A DNA stretch of 17,977 nt from Chryseobacterium sp. UBA6632 (lineage in GTDB: Bacteria; Bacteroidota; Bacteroidia; Flavobacteriales; Weeksellaceae). Each line of letters starts with the position of its first letter. Within the stretch, counting starts at the first letter, position 1. This document shows positions 8,200 to 15,112 of this stretch, piece after piece. The notes under the pieces were generated by a model. It was not told the DNA's origin. It did no database searches and saw nothing but the letters and a program-made list of their open reading frames with translations. The translations under genes were made by a program, and so were the position numbers. The stretch spans positions 1-17,977 of the forward strand of contig DKLU01000356.1 in assembly GCA_002455915.1 (NCBI GenBank), in the 5' to 3' direction.

Positions 8200-8410
8200 C
8201 TTTTGTCTTGAAACAAAAGAAACAAAAGTTCAAGACTTGGAAACTTTCGCTAAAAAATATTTTTGTTCTCTAAAAATCCCAAAACTCGTGCGAATTATAG
8301 ATTTCTGCTTCGGTTGAAGTTTTTGTGCCGCACTCAAACAGTGGGACTTTCTTAACGTTCTCAAAATTATTTTTCTTAACGCTTCATTTTCCGAGGTCGG
8401 TTTTATCAAT
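8200..8410 (+). repeat. Dispersed ~200-bp intergenic repeat, copy 2
   Basis: Full-length second copy of the element at 4433-4638. It has the same left hairpin (CTTTTGT-N6-ACAAAAG), the same overlapping GTCTTGAA/TTCAAGAC pair, TTTCGCTAAAAA, CCCAAAAC, GTGCGAATT, AACAGTGGGA, and TTTTTCTTAACGCTTC near the right end. The orientation is the same as in the other copies. It lies between the pirin promoter block and the inverted repeat at 8415-8505, in a 456-bp stretch without genes. Confidence 0.75.
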
Positions 8411-8414
8411 ACTC

Positions 8415-8505
8415 AACGTTTGTCATCCTGTAAGGATCTAGGCTCGAATCTTTCCAGAATAATTTCTAAAAATGTCGCTTAGATCCTTACAGGATGACAA
8501 ATGTT
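8415..8505. repeat. 22-bp perfect inverted repeat (MITE- or REP-like element)
   Basis: Positions 8419-8440 (starting TTTGTCATCCTG) are the exact reverse complement of 8480-8501, separated by 39 bp. With one G-T pair the arms extend to 8415 and 8505. The GTCATCCTG...AGGATGAC form recalls mobile palindromic repeats common in Bacteroidota intergenic DNA, though I cannot search for other copies. It is 67 bp past the stop of the minus-strand Crp/Fnr gene and could also serve as its terminator. Between it and 8567 lies only an AATCAGCGTAATCTGC-type stretch, which I read as another repeat relic. Confidence 0.8.
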
Positions 8506-8567
8506 ATGAATATTATTTTTATTAAAATTGAAAAATCAGCGTAATCTGCAAAATCCGCGAGAGAAAT

Positions 8568-9152
8568 TTATTTTTCTTTTGAAGCTAAACGTTTTCTGAT
8601 TGTGCTTACAAATTCTTTGGAAACGCCAAGATAAGACGCAATATAATATTGTGCGACTCTTTGTGGAATGGAAGGATATACTTTGATGAATTCCAAATAT
8701 CGGTCGGTTGCCGCTTTGGAAATCGTGTTCACCAAACGGTTTTGTAAAGTGGAAAGATTTCTTTGAACCAACATTCTGAACACTCTTTCAAATTTCGGAA
8801 TCTCGGTTAATAATTTTTCTTTTGTAGTAGGATTCAGCATAAATATTTCTGAATCTTCCAGGGTTTCAATGTATAATCGGGACGGTTTCTGTTCCTGAAA
8901 TGAAGCAATATCGCTGATCCACCAATCTTCAATGGCAAATAATATCGTTACTTCAAATCCGTTATCATCAAGGTAATACACCCTCACACAGCCTTTTTGA
9001 ATATAGCCTTCAAACTGGCAAATTTCGCCTTCCCTCAACAAAACTGTTTTCTTGGGAAACGTTTGGAGTGTTAATGAATTGGTGAAAAATTTTTCTTCTT
9101 TTTCGCTAAGTTCTATGAATCGAGTGACATTTTTGACGATATTTTCAGACAT
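8568..9152 (-). CDS. Crp/Fnr-family transcriptional regulator
   Basis: A 194-residue regulator with an N-terminal cyclic-nucleotide-binding-type beta roll and a short C-terminal winged HTH (around AQYYIASYLGVSKEFVSTIRKRL). I chose the Met at 9150-9152 as start. The longer reading from 9200 adds MKFTHFFLIC-type residues that are not family-like and overlaps the upstream gene. From 9152 the gene begins 10 bp after that gene's stop. The sensor part contains EGEICQFEGYIQKGCVRVYY, the usual Crp jelly-roll pattern. It lacks the Arg/Ser phosphate-binding cassette needed for cAMP, as is common in Bacteroidota members. No Cys cluster for an iron-sulphur site is seen. It is the only DNA-binding regulator near the pirin and dioxygenase genes, so it is a candidate to control them, but this is unproven. 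Confidence 0.88.
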   Translation of the reverse strand: MSENIVKNVTRFIELSEKEEKFFTNSLTLQTFPKKTVLLREGEICQFEGYIQKGCVRVYYLDDNGFEVTILFAIEDWWISDIASFQEQKPSRLYIETLEDSEIFMLNPTTKEKLLTEIPKFERVFRMLVQRNLSTLQNRLVNTISKAATDRYLEFIKVYPSIPQRVAQYYIASYLGVSKEFVSTIRKRLASKEK

Positions 9153-9162
9153 AAATTTAAGT

Positions 9163-9474
9163 TTACGGCTGCAAATTAGGAAAAAGTGTGTAAACTTCAT
9201 TCTTTAACAGTCCGCTTCCTCCGCCATAATGGTCGATTACCTTCACATCTTTATCTAAATTTTCACAAAAAATTTTCATATTATTTTCAAATTCTTCATC
9301 CAATCCGGAGCTTAATAAAACAATATCTACCTGATTGTCTTTAATATAATTATAGCAAATCGTTTCATCACTTTTAATCTCCGCTTTCCAGCCTTCATTA
9401 TTTTCAATGATTCTTTTTAAAGTCTCTAATATTTCCTGATTTTTTCCTATCACAAGGAAGTTGAGTGTTTTCAT
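9163..9474 (-). CDS. Small receiver-like protein lacking the phospho-acceptor Asp
   Basis: A 103-residue protein whose opening (NFLVIGKNQEILETLKRIIE) follows the beta1-alpha1 layout of a CheY-type receiver. The middle (QVDIVLLSSGLDEEFE) fits its beta3 end. The acidic pair after beta1 is replaced by GKN, and the phosphorylated Asp at the end of beta3 is replaced by Ser, so ordinary phosphorylation is not expected. A KVIDHYGGGSGLL segment near the C-terminus is not typical of receivers. Its stop is 10 bp upstream of the Crp/Fnr start on the same strand, so the two are probably co-transcribed. The fold assignment comes from pattern only; it might instead be an unrelated small alpha/beta protein. 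Confidence 0.6.
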   Translation of the reverse strand: MKTLNFLVIGKNQEILETLKRIIENNEGWKAEIKSDETICYNYIKDNQVDIVLLSSGLDEEFENNMKIFCENLDKDVKVIDHYGGGSGLLKNEVYTLFPNLQP

Positions 9475-9489
9475 AAGATTTTTTGTTTG

Positions 9490-9660
9490 TTGATGGTTGA
9501 GAGTTTTTAGTTGATGGTTTTTGGTGTGTGATTTTTGACTTCAATATGAATGGAAATCTATTTTAAGTTCAGAGATTCCTTACTTAATTTTGAATGATAA
9601 TTTCATTTTAAAATTCAGAATTAATCATCCAACAAACATCAACTAAAAACCATCAACCAA
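9490..9660. repeat. Long inverted repeat built from GTTGATGGTT-type sequence
   Basis: TTTTTAGTTGATG (9504-9516) is mirrored exactly by CATCAACTAAAAA (9637-9649). Related GTTGATGGTT and AACCATCAAC copies lie beside both arms. The element fills the whole spacer between the receiver-like gene and nhaP. Similar GTTGATGGTTG stretches occur upstream of topB (6846-6860) and the second dioxygenase (13378-13400). Confidence 0.65.
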
Positions 9661-9662
9661 AA

Positions 9663-11273
9663 TTACATGTGTCTGCTGCCTGTAATCTTCAGTTCATTTA
9701 AATCCAATTGAGATTCTGCTTTTCGGATTTCGTCATCGGTGAAGTATTTTTCACGTTTTATATTGAATAATTCTTTCCTTTGAAGTGAGTAAATATCAAG
9801 CATAATTCTATGATATTCATTGATGTCGTTTCTTCTGTTGGTACACATTTCCAACGATTCCAAATGACTTTGCTGTAAGGAAATATCATTTTCGATCGTA
9901 TTCTTAAAATTTTCAACCAGACTGTTGGTTTCAATATTGGTTTTGTATTTCTCATTCAGCCTGCTTAATGCCAGATTATCCAGTCTGATCTGAATGCTCG
10001 CCTGCTGTTCGTGGGATGGTAAAATAGGATCAATTTCTCCAATTTTGGTTAATTTAATAATTAAAGGAAGGGTTAATCCCTGAAAAACTAATGTTACAAA
10101 AATAACCACGAATGTGATGAAGATAATTAAATTTCGCACCGGAAATTCTGCCTGATCATTCATCATTACCGGAATTGACAATGCTGTTGCCAGTGAAACT
10201 ACTCCACGCATTCCTGCCCAACCGATAATTAAAGGATTTTTCCATCCCGGACTCGGATCTTTTCTTACTTTTTTACTCAGCCATCTCGGAACGTGTGCCA
10301 CGGGATAGATCCATAATAATCGAACAACAATAACAATTAAACTGATAATTAAACCATATTTAATACCTTCCATTAAAGAAGTTTCTCCTAAACCATGGAT
10401 AATATCAGGAAGTTCCAGACCAATTAAGACGAAAACCAAAGCATTCATCACAAAGATCAATGTATTCCAAACGCCTGTCATATTAATTCTTGTTACCCCC
10501 GTTTTGAACATCTCATGCGAACGGAATGACATGAATAATCCGCCACTTACGACCGCCATTACTCCCGAAAAGTGAAAATGCTCCGCAGAAAGGAATAAAA
10601 TATAGGGTGTCATAACGGTTAATGCTGCATCAATCGCCGGCGTTGTTGGTAAAAATCTGTGAATTGCGTAGAAAATATGTGCTCCTACAATTCCGACAAC
10701 AACTCCCATCCCAGCAACCAAGAAGAATTGTCCGGTTGCTTCCTGCATAGAAAACATTCCTGTCATCACCGCGGCTAAGGCAAATCTGAAAACAATTAAT
10801 GATGATGCATCGTTAATCAAACTTTCTCCTTCCAGCATTGCAATCGTACGTTTTGGAACCTTTAACCCTTTTAAAACGGTTGTTGCTGCAACAGCATCCG
10901 GGGGCGAAACAATTCCTCCTAATAAAAATCCTAATGCCACCGTGAATCCCGGAATTAAAGCCTGTGAAGCAAACGCAACAACTAAAGATGTTAGAAATAC
11001 CAATCCGAAAGCCATTAATCCGATGGTTCTTTTCCATTTCCAAAAGTCGTTCCACGATGTATACCAAGCTGCTTCGTACAACAAAGGCGGTAGGAAAATT
11101 AAAAAGATGATTTCGGGATCAAGTTTTAGAACCGGAACTCCTGGAATTAAACTGATTCCCAATCCCGCCAATACCAAAAAGATGGGATATGCGATCTTGA
11201 TTCGTTGTGCCAGCATTACCAGCATCATCACGATGAGGAGTAAGCCGAGTATTAAAAGTAGTTGTTCGAGCAT
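9663..11273 (-). CDS. CPA1-family Na+/H+ antiporter
   Basis: A 536-residue inner-membrane monovalent cation/proton antiporter of the NhaP/CPA1 type, exchanging cytoplasmic Na+ (or K+) for H+. The first ~410 residues are hydrophobic with roughly 11-13 membrane spans. Family motifs visible are GGIVSPPDAVAATTVL, EGESLINDASS (the Asn-Asp of the ion site) and GWAGMRGVVSLATALSIP. The last ~110 residues form a charged cytoplasmic tail (NRRNDINEYHRIML region), predicted helical. It follows the small cupin gene on the same strand across 109 bp that contain repeat copy 3, so co-transcription with the electrophile-stress genes is uncertain. Which ion it prefers cannot be told from sequence. Confidence 0.93.
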   Translation of the reverse strand: MLEQLLLILGLLLIVMMLVMLAQRIKIAYPIFLVLAGLGISLIPGVPVLKLDPEIIFLIFLPPLLYEAAWYTSWNDFWKWKRTIGLMAFGLVFLTSLVVAFASQALIPGFTVALGFLLGGIVSPPDAVAATTVLKGLKVPKRTIAMLEGESLINDASSLIVFRFALAAVMTGMFSMQEATGQFFLVAGMGVVVGIVGAHIFYAIHRFLPTTPAIDAALTVMTPYILFLSAEHFHFSGVMAVVSGGLFMSFRSHEMFKTGVTRINMTGVWNTLIFVMNALVFVLIGLELPDIIHGLGETSLMEGIKYGLIISLIVIVVRLLWIYPVAHVPRWLSKKVRKDPSPGWKNPLIIGWAGMRGVVSLATALSIPVMMNDQAEFPVRNLIIFITFVVIFVTLVFQGLTLPLIIKLTKIGEIDPILPSHEQQASIQIRLDNLALSRLNEKYKTNIETNSLVENFKNTIENDISLQQSHLESLEMCTNRRNDINEYHRIMLDIYSLQRKELFNIKREKYFTDDEIRKAESQLDLNELKITGSRHM

Positions 11274-11286
11274 ATTTTATATTTTT

Positions 11287-11374
11287 CTTTTGTCTTGACA
11301 CAAAAGGTTAAGATTTGGAATCTGAATGCTAAAAATAAATTTTCTTAACACTTCAGCTTCCTATGTCGGTTAAT
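11287..11374 (+). repeat. Dispersed intergenic repeat, copy 3 (internally deleted)
   Basis: This copy keeps both ends of the element at 4433-4638 and 8200-8410. The left end has CTTTTGTCTTGACACAAAAG and GCTAAAAAT; the right end has TTTTCTTAACACTTC and CTTCCTATGTCGGTTAAT. It lacks about 120 bp of the middle, including the AACAGTGGGA block. It sits directly upstream of the nhaP start codon. Confidence 0.7.
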
Positions 11375-11382
11375 TCTTTACT

Positions 11383-11730
11383 CTATAAATGAATGAAAAG
11401 TGACGTTCGTTCTCTCTTTTCAAGGTTTTTGGTTTTATGTCCTTTTCCTGAAATATCTTCCACCAAAAGGATTTCTCCAGTTTGGAATTCTCTGATTTCG
11501 CCCAATGATGTTTCGATCTTTACTCCACCATCCAAAAGTACAATAAATTGTTTCTGTGGAGCGCAATGAAAATCATAATCGTAATCGGCAGAAACTTTTC
11601 TAAACTGTAATTTTTTAACGTCTATATTTTCAGATAAAAATCCGATATCGCCCTGATCGATTAATGGAATTTCAAGATTTTCGAAGTGAGAGTCGCCGTT
11701 TTCGTCGCTGAATATTTTTGTAATTTTCAT
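11383..11730 (-). CDS. Small single-domain cupin protein
   Basis: A 115-residue protein with a cupin-type beta pattern: APQKQFIVLLDGGVKIET (cupin motif 1 region) and FQTGEILLVEDISGKGHKTKN (motif 2 region). The usual metal-binding His cluster is thin: only H55 (DFHCAPQ) and the His of GKGHKT are placed to contribute. The EDISGKGH form is seen in uncharacterised bacterial cupins. It lies 62 bp beyond the MhqD-like hydrolase gene on the same strand and may belong to that transcript. The repeat relic at 11748-11786 sits between them. Function is unknown; a role in the same stress response is a guess from position. Confidence 0.75.
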   Translation of the reverse strand: MKITKIFSDENGDSHFENLEIPLIDQGDIGFLSENIDVKKLQFRKVSADYDYDFHCAPQKQFIVLLDGGVKIETSLGEIREFQTGEILLVEDISGKGHKTKNLEKRERTSLFIHL

Positions 11731-11747
11731 TCTATATTTTATTTTTT

Positions 11748-11786
11748 GCCACGAATACGCTAATAAATTATTCGTGTATTCTCGGC
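11748..11786. repeat. Short palindromic repeat relic (CACGAAT/ATTCGTG)
   Basis: GCCACGAATA (11748-11757) faces an imperfect mirror at 11777-11786 and a perfect CACGAAT/ATTCGTG pair (11750-11756 with 11770-11776). It resembles, from memory, a palindrome frequent between flavobacterial genes. Confidence 0.45.
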
Positions 11787-11792
11787 TAAGAA

Positions 11793-12413
11793 TTATTTAA
11801 AAACAATCGAATTTGCCAACTCAATTTCTTCCTGATTGATGGAATGTCCGAAATTAGCATAGACTTTTTCCGTAACATCAGCATTCATTTCTTTTAAAAT
11901 ATTCGCTGTTGCGTACACTCTTTCAACGGGAACATGAAAATCTGGATTACTCGTTCCCAGGAAAATCGGGGTTTGATTAAAATCGCCTTTATAATTTTCA
12001 CGATTGACCTTATCACCGATAACTCCTCCGATAATCGCTGCTGCTCCACCGAACTTCTGAGCATTTCTTGCTAAAAATTCTAAAGTCAAACAAGCGCCTT
12101 GCGAAAATCCGAAAAAGTAAATGTTCTCTGCTTTTATTCCTGCTTCCAAAGCATTTTGAACCGTTTTTCCAATGGTTTCAATGGCTGATGACAACCAAGG
12201 TTCGTTTTGTTCAACCGGAGCCATGAACGAAAGCGGATACCAGCTTCCGTTCGTTGCCTGTGGTGCTAATAAAGCATAATCTTCCACATTTAAATGTTGT
12301 GATAAACTCAGAATATCCTGTGCACTTCCACCTCTTCCGTGAATCATGATTAAAACTTTTTCAGCTTCCTTCAATGATTTTCCTCCTGTTTTTATATCTA
12401 AAATATGACTCAT
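11793..12413 (-). CDS. MhqD-like alpha/beta hydrolase (phospholipase/carboxylesterase family)
   Basis: A 206-residue cytoplasmic alpha/beta hydrolase. The oxyanion motif HGRGG is at 25-29, the nucleophile is S104 in GFSQG, and the remaining triad is D158 (SNPDFHVP) and H190 (NFGHS). Length and motifs match the YodD/MhqD group, which in Bacillus is made with the MhqO ring-cleaving dioxygenase in response to quinones and hydroquinones. Here the gene begins two bases after the stop codon of just such a dioxygenase, so the pair is almost certainly co-translated from one mRNA. It may act on the ring-cleavage product or on an ester, but no substrate is proven for this group. Confidence 0.9.
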   Translation of the reverse strand: MSHILDIKTGGKSLKEAEKVLIMIHGRGGSAQDILSLSQHLNVEDYALLAPQATNGSWYPLSFMAPVEQNEPWLSSAIETIGKTVQNALEAGIKAENIYFFGFSQGACLTLEFLARNAQKFGGAAAIIGGVIGDKVNRENYKGDFNQTPIFLGTSNPDFHVPVERVYATANILKEMNADVTEKVYANFGHSINQEEIELANSIVFK

Positions 12414-12415
12414 TT

Positions 12416-13369
12416 TTATCTGTATTTTTCTGTCGGATAATTAATTTTTGGTAAAACTTCTACCAAATGTTCTCTTTTCTCTTCAAATTGTGATGGCAGA
12501 TTTAAATATTCACCCAAAGAAGCCAATTCTTCATCAACATCGAATCCCGGATCTGAAGTTGCGATTTCAAACAAAACGCCACCCGGCTCTTTGAAATATA
12601 CGGAAGTGAAGTATTTTCTGTCTTTCACTTCGGTATGTTCCAATCCGAATTTGTTTAATTTTTCAATCATTTCAAGCTGAGTTTCAGCGTTGGGTGTTGC
12701 AAAAGCCACGTGATGAACGGTTCCTCTTCCTGCCAGACCTTTTAAAGCAGAAGGTGTGCAAAGCAAATCAACATATTTTCCCGGCGCATCTTCTGTCGCA
12801 AACCTAAATCGGTCTGAACTTTCGGCAATTAATTGATGATCCATCTGCGTGGTCAGTAAAGCCGCCGTTCTTTCATAAGCATCCAGCCAGATTTCAACAT
12901 GATGAATTCCTTTGATGGCATAATCTTTAGGAATAAATCCGTTGTAATAGACTTTTCTGCTATCTTTTTCATTGAAAACCAATTCTAATCCCAACCCATC
13001 AAAATCTTCCAGATAAATAAAAACTTCGCCTGAAAATCTCTGCTGAGGATGTTTAAAGGGAATATTAAACTGCTCCAAACGGCTCGTCCAATAATCCAAT
13101 GCCTCCATCGATACTGAAAAAGCGGTGGTATTCAACATACCTTTTCCATGTCTTCCGTTCACCAGTCCTTTTCCGTACGGGAAAGTCGTCATAATGGTTC
13201 CCGGCGTTCCGAATTCGTCTCCGAAATAGAAATGATAAACATCTGAATAATCAAAATTGACAGTTTTCTTTACCAACCGAAGTCCTAAAACTCCGGTGTA
13301 AAAGTCTATATTTTCCTGTGCGTCGCCTGTGATGGCGGTAACGTGGTGAAGGCCTGTGATGAGTGACAT
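12416..13369 (-). CDS. Ring-cleaving dioxygenase, MhqO/MhqA type (second copy)
   Basis: A 317-residue double vicinal-oxygen-chelate (VOC) protein, probably an Fe(II) dioxygenase that opens hydroquinone or catechol rings. Metal-ligand motifs are intact: GLHHVTAI at the N-terminus, VHHVAF at the start of the last module, and LFEIATSDPGF near the C-terminus. I start it at the Met of MSLITGLHHV (13367-13369). The longer reading to 13489 adds about 40 low-complexity residues and overlaps the GNAT gene's 3' end. It follows the GNAT gene by 34 bp and precedes the MhqD-like hydrolase by 2 bp. It is a paralogue of the dioxygenase at 13787-14719, sharing LVKKTVNFD, YHFYFG and FEIAT, but clearly diverged from it. 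The leader before the ATG is rich in CAA and AAC. Confidence 0.92.
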   Translation of the reverse strand: MSLITGLHHVTAITGDAQENIDFYTGVLGLRLVKKTVNFDYSDVYHFYFGDEFGTPGTIMTTFPYGKGLVNGRHGKGMLNTTAFSVSMEALDYWTSRLEQFNIPFKHPQQRFSGEVFIYLEDFDGLGLELVFNEKDSRKVYYNGFIPKDYAIKGIHHVEIWLDAYERTAALLTTQMDHQLIAESSDRFRFATEDAPGKYVDLLCTPSALKGLAGRGTVHHVAFATPNAETQLEMIEKLNKFGLEHTEVKDRKYFTSVYFKEPGGVLFEIATSDPGFDVDEELASLGEYLNLPSQFEEKREHLVEVLPKINYPTEKYR

Positions 13370-13403
13370 TGTTTCTTGGTTTTTGGTTGATTGTTGTTTG
13401 TTT

Positions 13404-13700
13404 TTAGATTTCTTCTTTAAACCAGATATCGTTGTATTCTTCCGGATTGCGTTTGAATTGGGCATGAACGTAAGGACATAATGGTACAATTTTCAAATCG
13501 TTTTCTCTTGCGTAAGAAACCAGTTGATTTAATAATAATTTGGCAAAACCTTTTCCGGCATATTCTTCGTCTACTTCGGTGTGATAAACCGTTAATTTAT
13601 CTTTGATCACCGAAATATCCATTTTTCCTGCTTTTTTATCGTCTGAGAACAATTGAACTTCTCCTCTTGCGTTTCCTAAAACTACTTTTGTTGTTTCCAT
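13404..13700 (-). CDS. Small GNAT-fold acetyltransferase (Acetyltransf_CG type)
   Basis: A 98-residue minimal GCN5-related protein, the size of the YjdJ-like Acetyltransf_CG family. The acetyl-CoA loop is EYAGKGFAK (about 46-54). The conserved CPYV segment with C75 and the tail around FKRNPEEY are diagnostic of this family. Members probably transfer an acetyl group, but substrates are unknown. It sits between two paralogous ring-cleaving dioxygenases, all on the minus strand. Its start codon is preceded directly (2 bp) by a 7-bp tandem repeat, and there is no Shine-Dalgarno sequence. The same small family often neighbours stress genes, so a detoxification role is possible but not shown. Confidence 0.9.
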   Translation of the reverse strand: METTKVVLGNARGEVQLFSDDKKAGKMDISVIKDKLTVYHTEVDEEYAGKGFAKLLLNQLVSYARENDLKIVPLCPYVHAQFKRNPEEYNDIWFKEEI

Positions 13701-13702
13701 AT

Positions 13703-13751
13703 TGTTTAATGTTTAATGTTTAATGTTTAATGTTTAATGTTTAATGTTTAG
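13703..13751. repeat. Heptanucleotide tandem repeat (TGTTTAA)n before the GNAT gene
   Basis: Six perfect TGTTTAA units (13703-13744) and a seventh with one changed base (13745-13751) run in direct tandem. They end 2 bp from the ATG of the minus-strand GNAT gene. On that strand the leader reads as repeats of TTAAACA. Perfect units suggest recent expansion or ongoing slippage. Confidence 0.95.
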
Positions 13752-13786
13752 CTAAATTACCTAGTTTATTAATGATGATGAATGAT

Positions 13787-14719
13787 CTATGATAACTTCG
13801 GTAGCACTTCTTCAATTCTTGCGCGTAATCCTTCGTGTTGTTTTGGAAGTTTTAAGTTGGTTCCCAATTCGTTCAAAGGCTCATCCACAGTGAATCCCGG
13901 ATTATCGGTTGCGATTTCGAATAAAACGCCACCTGGTTCACGGAAATACAATGAATAGAAATAATCTCTGTCAATTTTCGGAGTGATGCTCAATCCTGCG
14001 GACATTACTTTTTCACGGAATTCCATTAAAACTTGGTCATCTTTTACTCTGAAAGCAACGTGGTGATTGGTTCCTGCCGCATTTCTTCCGGTTATAATTT
14101 TATCATTTTCAATAATATCAACAAGATTGGCCGTTTCGATGGCGTCGGTTGCAAATCTGTATCTTTCGCCTTCCTGTTTTTGAAGATCATATCCGAAAAT
14201 ATCAGTTAACACTTTAATGGTCGGATCAGCTTTTTTCAAAGTTAAGGTGATATTATGAAAACCTTTCAAAGCATTGTCATCTTTAATATCATCGGTTGTC
14301 CACACTTTTCTGTCATCCGGCGTTGAAGACTCAATGAACTGTAACTGTAAACCATCAGGATCTTTAAATGAAATCAGTTTTTCACCAAAAATCTCGCTTT
14401 CTTCAACATGTACATTAAATTGTTGCAATCTGCTTTTCCAAAATTCCAGACTTCCTTTTGGAACCGAATATCCGATGTGAGTTGCCAAACCAGAACCGTT
14501 TGTTCCTTTTCCCATGCCTTCCCAAGGAAAGAAAGTAAGGATGGTTCCCGGAGTTCCTTCTTCGTTTCCGAAATAAAAGTGATACGTTCCCGGATCATCA
14601 AAGTTCACCGTTTTTTTCACTAATCTCACTCCTAAAACCTGAGTATAAAAATCTAAATTTCTTTTTGCGTTGTCTGCAATCGCAGTGATATGGTGCAGTC
14701 CTAATATTCTATTTTCCAT
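13787..14719 (-). CDS. Ring-cleaving dioxygenase, MhqO/MhqA type (first copy)
   Basis: A 310-residue double-VOC dioxygenase that probably cleaves hydroquinone- or catechol-like rings with Fe(II) and O2. It has GLHHITAI near the N-terminus (H9, H10), NHHVAFRV at the start of the C-terminal module, and LFEIATDNPGF as the third ligand region. Compared with its paralogue, the internal module has FHNI where the other has IHHV, so the pseudo-site in the middle is degenerate. It is the first gene of the minus-strand cluster (dioxygenase, GNAT, dioxygenase, hydrolase, cupin). The promoter block at 14747-14796, shared with pirin, begins 27 bp upstream of the ATG and supports this start. In Bacillus, relatives are controlled by the MarR-type MhqR. 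No MarR gene is in this window. Confidence 0.92.
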   Translation of the reverse strand: MENRILGLHHITAIADNAKRNLDFYTQVLGVRLVKKTVNFDDPGTYHFYFGNEEGTPGTILTFFPWEGMGKGTNGSGLATHIGYSVPKGSLEFWKSRLQQFNVHVEESEIFGEKLISFKDPDGLQLQFIESSTPDDRKVWTTDDIKDDNALKGFHNITLTLKKADPTIKVLTDIFGYDLQKQEGERYRFATDAIETANLVDIIENDKIITGRNAAGTNHHVAFRVKDDQVLMEFREKVMSAGLSITPKIDRDYFYSLYFREPGGVLFEIATDNPGFTVDEPLNELGTNLKLPKQHEGLRARIEEVLPKLS

Positions 14720-14746
14720 TTTGTCTGTTTGTTTAATTTTGATATG

Positions 14747-14796
14747 ACAAATGTAGGACGATTGAGAACCCTGTACATTTAACTAGTTTAATAAAT
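14747..14796 (-). promoter_or_regulatory. Dioxygenase-operon promoter and probable operator
   Basis: On the minus strand TACATTTG (14755-14748) is a perfect TAnnTTTG -7 element, placing transcription start near 14742. No good -33 TTG is seen. Instead the palindrome AACTAGTT (14781-14788), inside TTAAACTAGTTAA, is centred about 43 bp before the predicted start, a typical site for an activator touching RNA polymerase. The whole 50 bp recurs upstream of pirin (8142-8191). From 14797 to 15041 I see no gene, only AT-rich DNA. Confidence 0.8.
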
Positions 14797-15041
14797 CACC
14801 GAATCTGCTTTTTTTATGAAATTAATGTAATTTTGCATTTTGATAAGTGAATATTTTAAACCATTTAAATCCAATTTAAGATTTAATATCTAAACTGAAT
14901 ATATAAGGTATTTATTTGGTATATTCGCTATTAACAATAAAAATAGGATAAGGAATTGCATTGCTAATCAACAGTTTATTTCAGATTTAAAATACTGTTT
15001 AGCAAACAATTACCAACTTATCAAAACATTTTTTATTTAAA

Positions 15042-15086
15042 AGTCTACTTTTTTAGTGGACTAATAAAATTTATGCCTTATATTTG
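15042..15086 (+). promoter_or_regulatory. Promoter and palindromic operator of the met leader
   Basis: TATATTTG (15079-15086) is a perfect -7 TAnnTTTG. Upstream, AGTCTAC (15042-15048) and GTGGACT (15056-15062) form a 7-bp inverted repeat with one mismatch and a 7-bp spacer, overlapping the expected -33 region. A further half-site-like AGTCTAT occurs at 15103-15109. This looks like a repressor or activator site for a methionine/cysteine regulator. The protein that binds it is not in the window. Confidence 0.7.
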
Positions 15087-15112
15087 CAGACATAATTACA
15101 GAAGTCTATACA

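Noticed and set aside
9153..9200. N-terminal extension of the Crp/Fnr gene to 9200
   Set aside because: It overlaps the stop region of the upstream receiver-like gene and adds non-family residues. The Met at 9150-9152 gives a normal-length protein.
13370..13489. N-terminal extension of the second dioxygenase to 13489
   Set aside because: It overlaps the GNAT 3' end and encodes about 40 Lys/Asn/Gln-rich residues. The VOC fold begins at MSLITGLHHV, as in the paralogue's MENRILGLHH.
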